Under the pieces are notes generated by a model. It saw only the letters and a list, made by a program, of their open reading frames with translations. It was not told the DNA's origin and did not search any database. Positions 26,570 to 30,128 of a stretch of DNA of 30,128 bases are shown here, one piece after another. Source of the DNA: Chara braunii (lineage: Eukaryota; Streptophyta; Charophyceae; Charales; Characeae); assembly GCA_003427395.1 (NCBI GenBank), contig BFEA01000105.1, positions 1,121,521-1,151,648 on the forward strand, in the 5' to 3' direction. The translations under genes and the position numbers were made by a program. Position 1 is the stretch's first letter; each line of letters opens with the position of its first letter.

Positions 26570-27185
26570 TAAATTTGATAAATCATTTTTGCTAAGGGAA
26601 ATGTTGCGCAATGTTTTGCAAATCCAAGGAGTTAGTTAAAATTTGTCTTTACAAAATTCAACTTTTGTTTGACTTTTATATTTGACTTAGTATAAAATCT
26701 AGGAAACCTACTTTTTGAGAGGAAATGCTGCCCAAATTTTTACTAAATCAGGGAGTTAGATAAAATTTGACTTTGTAAAGTCATAATTATTTTTTTATTT
26801 TATATTTAACTTTGTACAAATTTTAGAAAGACACTTTTGCTAAGGGAAATGCTGCCGAAATTTGTACAAATCTAAAGAGTTAGATAAACTTTGTCTTGGT
26901 TGGGTGTAACCGTGTAAGTTTATATTAAGGTCATATCCGACTTAGTATAAATCTTGGAAGTCTGCTTCTTTGAAGAAGATGTTGTCCGCTCAGTTATAAA
27001 GTTGAAGCCTTAAAGATTATATTCATATCTCATATTCAACCGAGTATAAATTTTGGAAGGGCACGTTCTTTAGAAGGAGTGCTGACAAAAGTTTTTTTGT
27101 TCGAGGAGTTAGATTATATTTTGATAGGAAGAGTTTCGACAATTCACTCTGTACAGTGGAAATGCTGCCTAAATTTTCCTTATTT
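26570..27185. repeat. Diverged tandem array B (about 6 units of 80-132 bp)
   Basis: Units share (A/T)GTATAAAT(T/C)TTGGAA..., then CTAAGGGAAATGCTGCC, then (G)GAGTTAGATAAAATTTG. Anchor positions of the GGAAATGCTG block are near 26591, 26717, 26839, 26971, 27071 and 27151. It is AT-rich with no open frame through the units. Confidence 0.85.
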
Positions 27186-28089
27186 TTAAAACACAAATTG
27201 AAAGGAATGTTTTAGGTGTAGTCTTAGGAGGATTTAAGTGAGATGTGATATGAGGGTTTATTCTCCATACACTTATAGTTTAGTTTTGAGAATTAGTCTG
27301 TGTTGTGTTACAAATCTCTTTTTGAACATTTCGATTCAAAATTTGACTAGTTTCAGTCTGATCCTACGAGGATTTTCTTTTGTTACTTTTTGATAACAGG
27401 TTGGTTGCTGGTCCGTAGGTTTCCGACTCAATTTTTAACTCATTCCCGCTACTCTACCTAAAGGCCTTAGCCCCTATGGGTTGAATTATTTCTTTTGTTT
27501 TTTACCCGGACTTTTACTAAATGGTCATTTAAAACAAGAAAAACTGAGTGTTTTATTTTGGAAGGTTGGACAAAGGTTGGGGTTTGTGTGGATAAGGCAA
27601 GGGTTATGAATGCAGAGAGTGGTTGAAGTTGACCCCGTGTAGTATGTGATTTTCCGATGTGAAATCTGTGATGTGATTACAGGTATGTTTGTAGTTTAAA
27701 CTCTGAATTTGACTTGTCAGCGATCATGTGTACATTTTAAAGAAAGTCATACTGTGATTGTGAACGTGATCGTCTCGTATCTTATAACGCCTTTATATTT
27801 GTATTTTGTGTGTTCGCACAGTCTATTATGATCGCGCGTAAAGATCAAGCACATCTGTATTGAGAGAAAAAGGGATTTCTTTTTACTTTTTTTGGTTTTT
27901 ATAATTTGACATTAAGATCGATGACGACTTTTAAAGTCAAATCCCTTGACCTATTTTCAGGACCTAGATGATGAAGCCTTATTTCAAGGGTCGGAGATGG
28001 GTAACCGCCACAAACGACCAAGGTCCGCCTACCACTCCTATGCGCAAGGTGCATAAGAGGGTATAACTTGCGATTGTCTAGCGTTGAGA
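27186..28089. other. AT-rich spacer, no recognisable gene
   Basis: Only short ORFs; several T-rich stretches. I see no repeat or RNA signal that I can support. Confidence 0.45.
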
Positions 28090-28830
28090 GATTAAACCCT
28101 CGAGATGCCTATCAGCCGACACTAAGTGTTGAAAGCGACCCTCAAGATCGTTGAGGGTCATGTGATTATGGGTACTATGTAGTACGTCATCTTTGCGACT
28201 GCTTTCGTAATTATGCATGGCTAGTCGATATGCCAAAACCTATGTGGTGGTGGTATGTATCTAAAGTATCGTGCGCGCCAGTTGCTTGCTTTGTCTTTGG
28301 AAGGTTATGAGTTGGAGCGCTCACAAAGAGAAGCGAATGCGATTCAAGCACTTTCTAGAATACAATTATCATAGTCAGCACACACACTAGGTGAAGTCTA
28401 GGCCAAAGCCTAAGAAAATAAATTGTACGCATGCGTGCGCACAATTATTTGAGTTTTCCTTGTTTAAAAGTTATACTATTGGTGGAATGATAAGGTTTCG
28501 GCCCTTCCGGATAGAAGGGTTAGTGTGTGGTTGGTGGTGCGCCAGACGACTCACCACCACTACGAGTTCCTTTCTGCCCTTGAAGCCATCCTACCCTACG
28601 CCGTTTGGGGCACTGCAGGGTGCAGAAGATCGCAGGGCGCTCATGCCACTTCTGCGCTTACTAAAAAGACGGAGTCTTCCGTGTGCGCGTCAGCCGACAC
28701 CTGAGCGTCGATTGCAATCCCATGATTTAATGTAAGTCGCAAGTTGAAAGACACTACATAGTACTTCATCATCGTGATGGCTCACGTATTTGCACATGAT
28801 CGACTATTTATGATAGGCGTCTGTTCGGTA
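28090..28830. repeat. Diverged direct duplication, about 580-bp period
   Basis: Two pairs of anchor words keep the same spacing: TCAGCCGACAC at 28112 and 28690, and ACTA(T/C)(G/A)TAGTAC(G/T)TCATC at 28173 and 28753. The intervening sequence is weakly similar. An ORF of 114 codons (28391-28735) in between is not recognised. Confidence 0.5.
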
Positions 28831-29109
28831 AAATATTATTTATGCGAAGTTTTGCGCATATTTCCTTTGCGCTTAATGATGAGAACAATTATGGGTTGGA
28901 TACAAAAAGGGACTAAGCTCGATTTGTGTGTGAAACTTGATTTTATTTTTGTGTGGCTTAACGCGTGGTTAGAGGGACTCGTCTTAGTCGATCGGCACCG
29001 AGTTGCGCTTGGGACATCAGCCCCCAGAGCGTCGGCTTGCATGCGGGTCTGATTAAGGCGTTCGACGACGCGTATCCCCTATACTACATCGAACGAGAAA
29101 CACCCTCAA

Positions 29110-29451
29110 TTGGACCACCTCTGCGATTGCAACCGAGGAGCTTTCGCATGTGGTTCGATAGCCCGACGAGGATATGCTTGTCCATGGGCGGTGACAGTCT
29201 CTTGGACAGAGGTAAGTTGTGCCTCACGTGACTCCTATCTTGTCACAGGGGTTCACAAGAGGTGCGACGGGCGCAATCGGGCGGAGTGGCGAAAACTCCA
29301 CTGCGAAGGAAGTCCTACAAAATCCTGGGTGACGCGGTCGGGAGGGTCCCCCCGCGGGACCAATGTGCTCGACACCGCCTCCCCCCGTGCCCTTCAACCT
29401 ATGTGTTGCCTTCGTACTTTTGATTTGTTGCTTTGCCTGTTTGTTTCTTGA
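29110..29451 (+). CDS. Hypothetical Cys-rich ORF, doubtful
   Basis: 113 codons from ATG 29110. The first half holds many Cys (DHLCDCNRGAFACG, GYACPW, VSCAS, HKRCDG, LHCEG), and the rest is Ser/Arg-rich, ending in a hydrophobic C-terminus. I do not recognise it. A strong donor-like AGAG|GTAAGT at about 29210 lies inside it. A second overlapping frame (28965-29231) is also open. It could be an exon fragment or chance. Confidence 0.2.
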   Translation: MDHLCDCNRGAFACGSIARRGYACPWAVTVSWTEVSCASRDSYLVTGVHKRCDGRNRAEWRKLHCEGSPTKSWVTRSGGSPRGTNVLDTASPRALQPMCCLRTFDLLLCLFVS

Positions 29452-30065
29452 TGATTGTCTTCTCCTGTGTTACTTTGGGAATGGTCTTGCTAGCCTGTGT
29501 CAGTAGTACATCATGAAGCTGCTACTATAGCTACTCCCCACGATAAAGAGCATAAGTCCGGATGCATGTATTATCCTATGGTCGGAGCGGTCGTACCATG
29601 GCTTGCTGTGGGGTTCATGGCATGTAGCATCATGGGTAACGTAGCATAACACACACACACACATACACACACACTCATTCCGCGCGAGTGTTGGCATGCG
29701 ACCATCCCCCTTTTTCTCGGGCACATATGTGTGTGTTTTTTAAATTTCCACCACAACAGCCCCTATTCCACTCAGACAAGTAGATTCTATTTGAGCCAGC
29801 TCAATAATCAAAGAATTTCACCTCTTTAGCAAGCAACATGAATCATAATAGAACCATTTAGAACTGTGTTTAGCTGGGGTTTCTTCGGGGCAACAACTCC
29901 TCTTTTACTATGCGTCGCATGTACAGGACTGCCCATGTTGATGGTGGTTAAGCGGCAGCTGCCCGCATCCCCGTGTGCCTTAACGGCCCACTTGCACGCT
30001 ATAACAGAAGGCAGAGTAAAGGGGAAGGTATGCTCCTGTTCATTTTACTTCAGATCTTCATACTC

Positions 30066-30068
<3 letters not shown>
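29452..30068. other. Spacer with (AC)n tract
   Basis: Contains an (AC)n microsatellite at about 29649-29673 with one AT interruption. No gene recognised. Confidence 0.5.

Positions 30069-30128
<60 letters not shown>
30069..30128. repeat. (TG)n microsatellite at window edge
   Basis: Thirty TG units running off the window end. Confidence 0.97.

Overview
The window reads as repeat-dominated nuclear DNA from a large eukaryotic genome, most likely a plant or charophyte alga. The evidence is a decayed Ty3/gypsy retrotransposon, foldback MITEs, a hAT-type non-autonomous element, a tRNA-derived SINE-like sequence, plant-style type III hammerhead ribozymes, long (GA)n/(TC)n/(TG)n microsatellites, poly(T) runs and assembly Ns. 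The species cannot be fixed from sequence alone. I found no intact, confidently assignable host protein-coding gene; nearly all ORFs are short and unrecognisable.

Layout. 1-2970: microsatellite, GA-rich spacer, short dispersed hairpin repeats and AT-rich DNA. 2973-3242: first copy of a foldback MITE. 3274-3623: a 156-bp duplication around a Nextera junction adapter (assembly artefact). 3624-5400: possible promoter and donor site with a (GA)n tract. 5397-6002: hypothetical ORF. About 6360-11212: a broken Ty3/gypsy element (gag with CCHC knuckle, protease, RT, RNase H, then a Cys-rich zinc-ribbon-like segment where integrase would be expected), with a second MITE copy inserted precisely in RT. 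11213-15929: decayed coding-like sequence, a second adapter artefact (13439-13476) and a region with long ORFs on both strands.

15930-16822 is the most interesting part. Two tandem repeat units each carry a type III hammerhead ribozyme motif on the + strand, with predicted cleavage sites 521 nt apart. This is the arrangement expected of retrozyme-like elements that yield small circular RNAs. 16823-17710: a U-rich palindrome, pyrimidine-rich repeats, an inverted repeat and hairpin repeats. 17711-19169: a hAT-like element with perfect 17-bp terminal inverted repeats and near-perfect 8-bp target duplications; it contains the 305-N gap. 19178-22450: GTT-rich minisatellite, tandem duplications and dispersed repeats. 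23313-23490: SINE-like sequence with a tRNA-Asn-like head. 25544-27185: two adjacent diverged tandem arrays. 28090-28830: a diverged duplication of about 580 bp. The window ends in (TG)n.

How parts relate: the Ty3 element is old (18 in-frame stops, all explicable by C-to-T change, plus frameshifts) and was later hit by the MITE. The hammerhead units, MITEs, hAT-like and SINE-like elements are all non-autonomous, so any mobility would depend on proteins encoded elsewhere.
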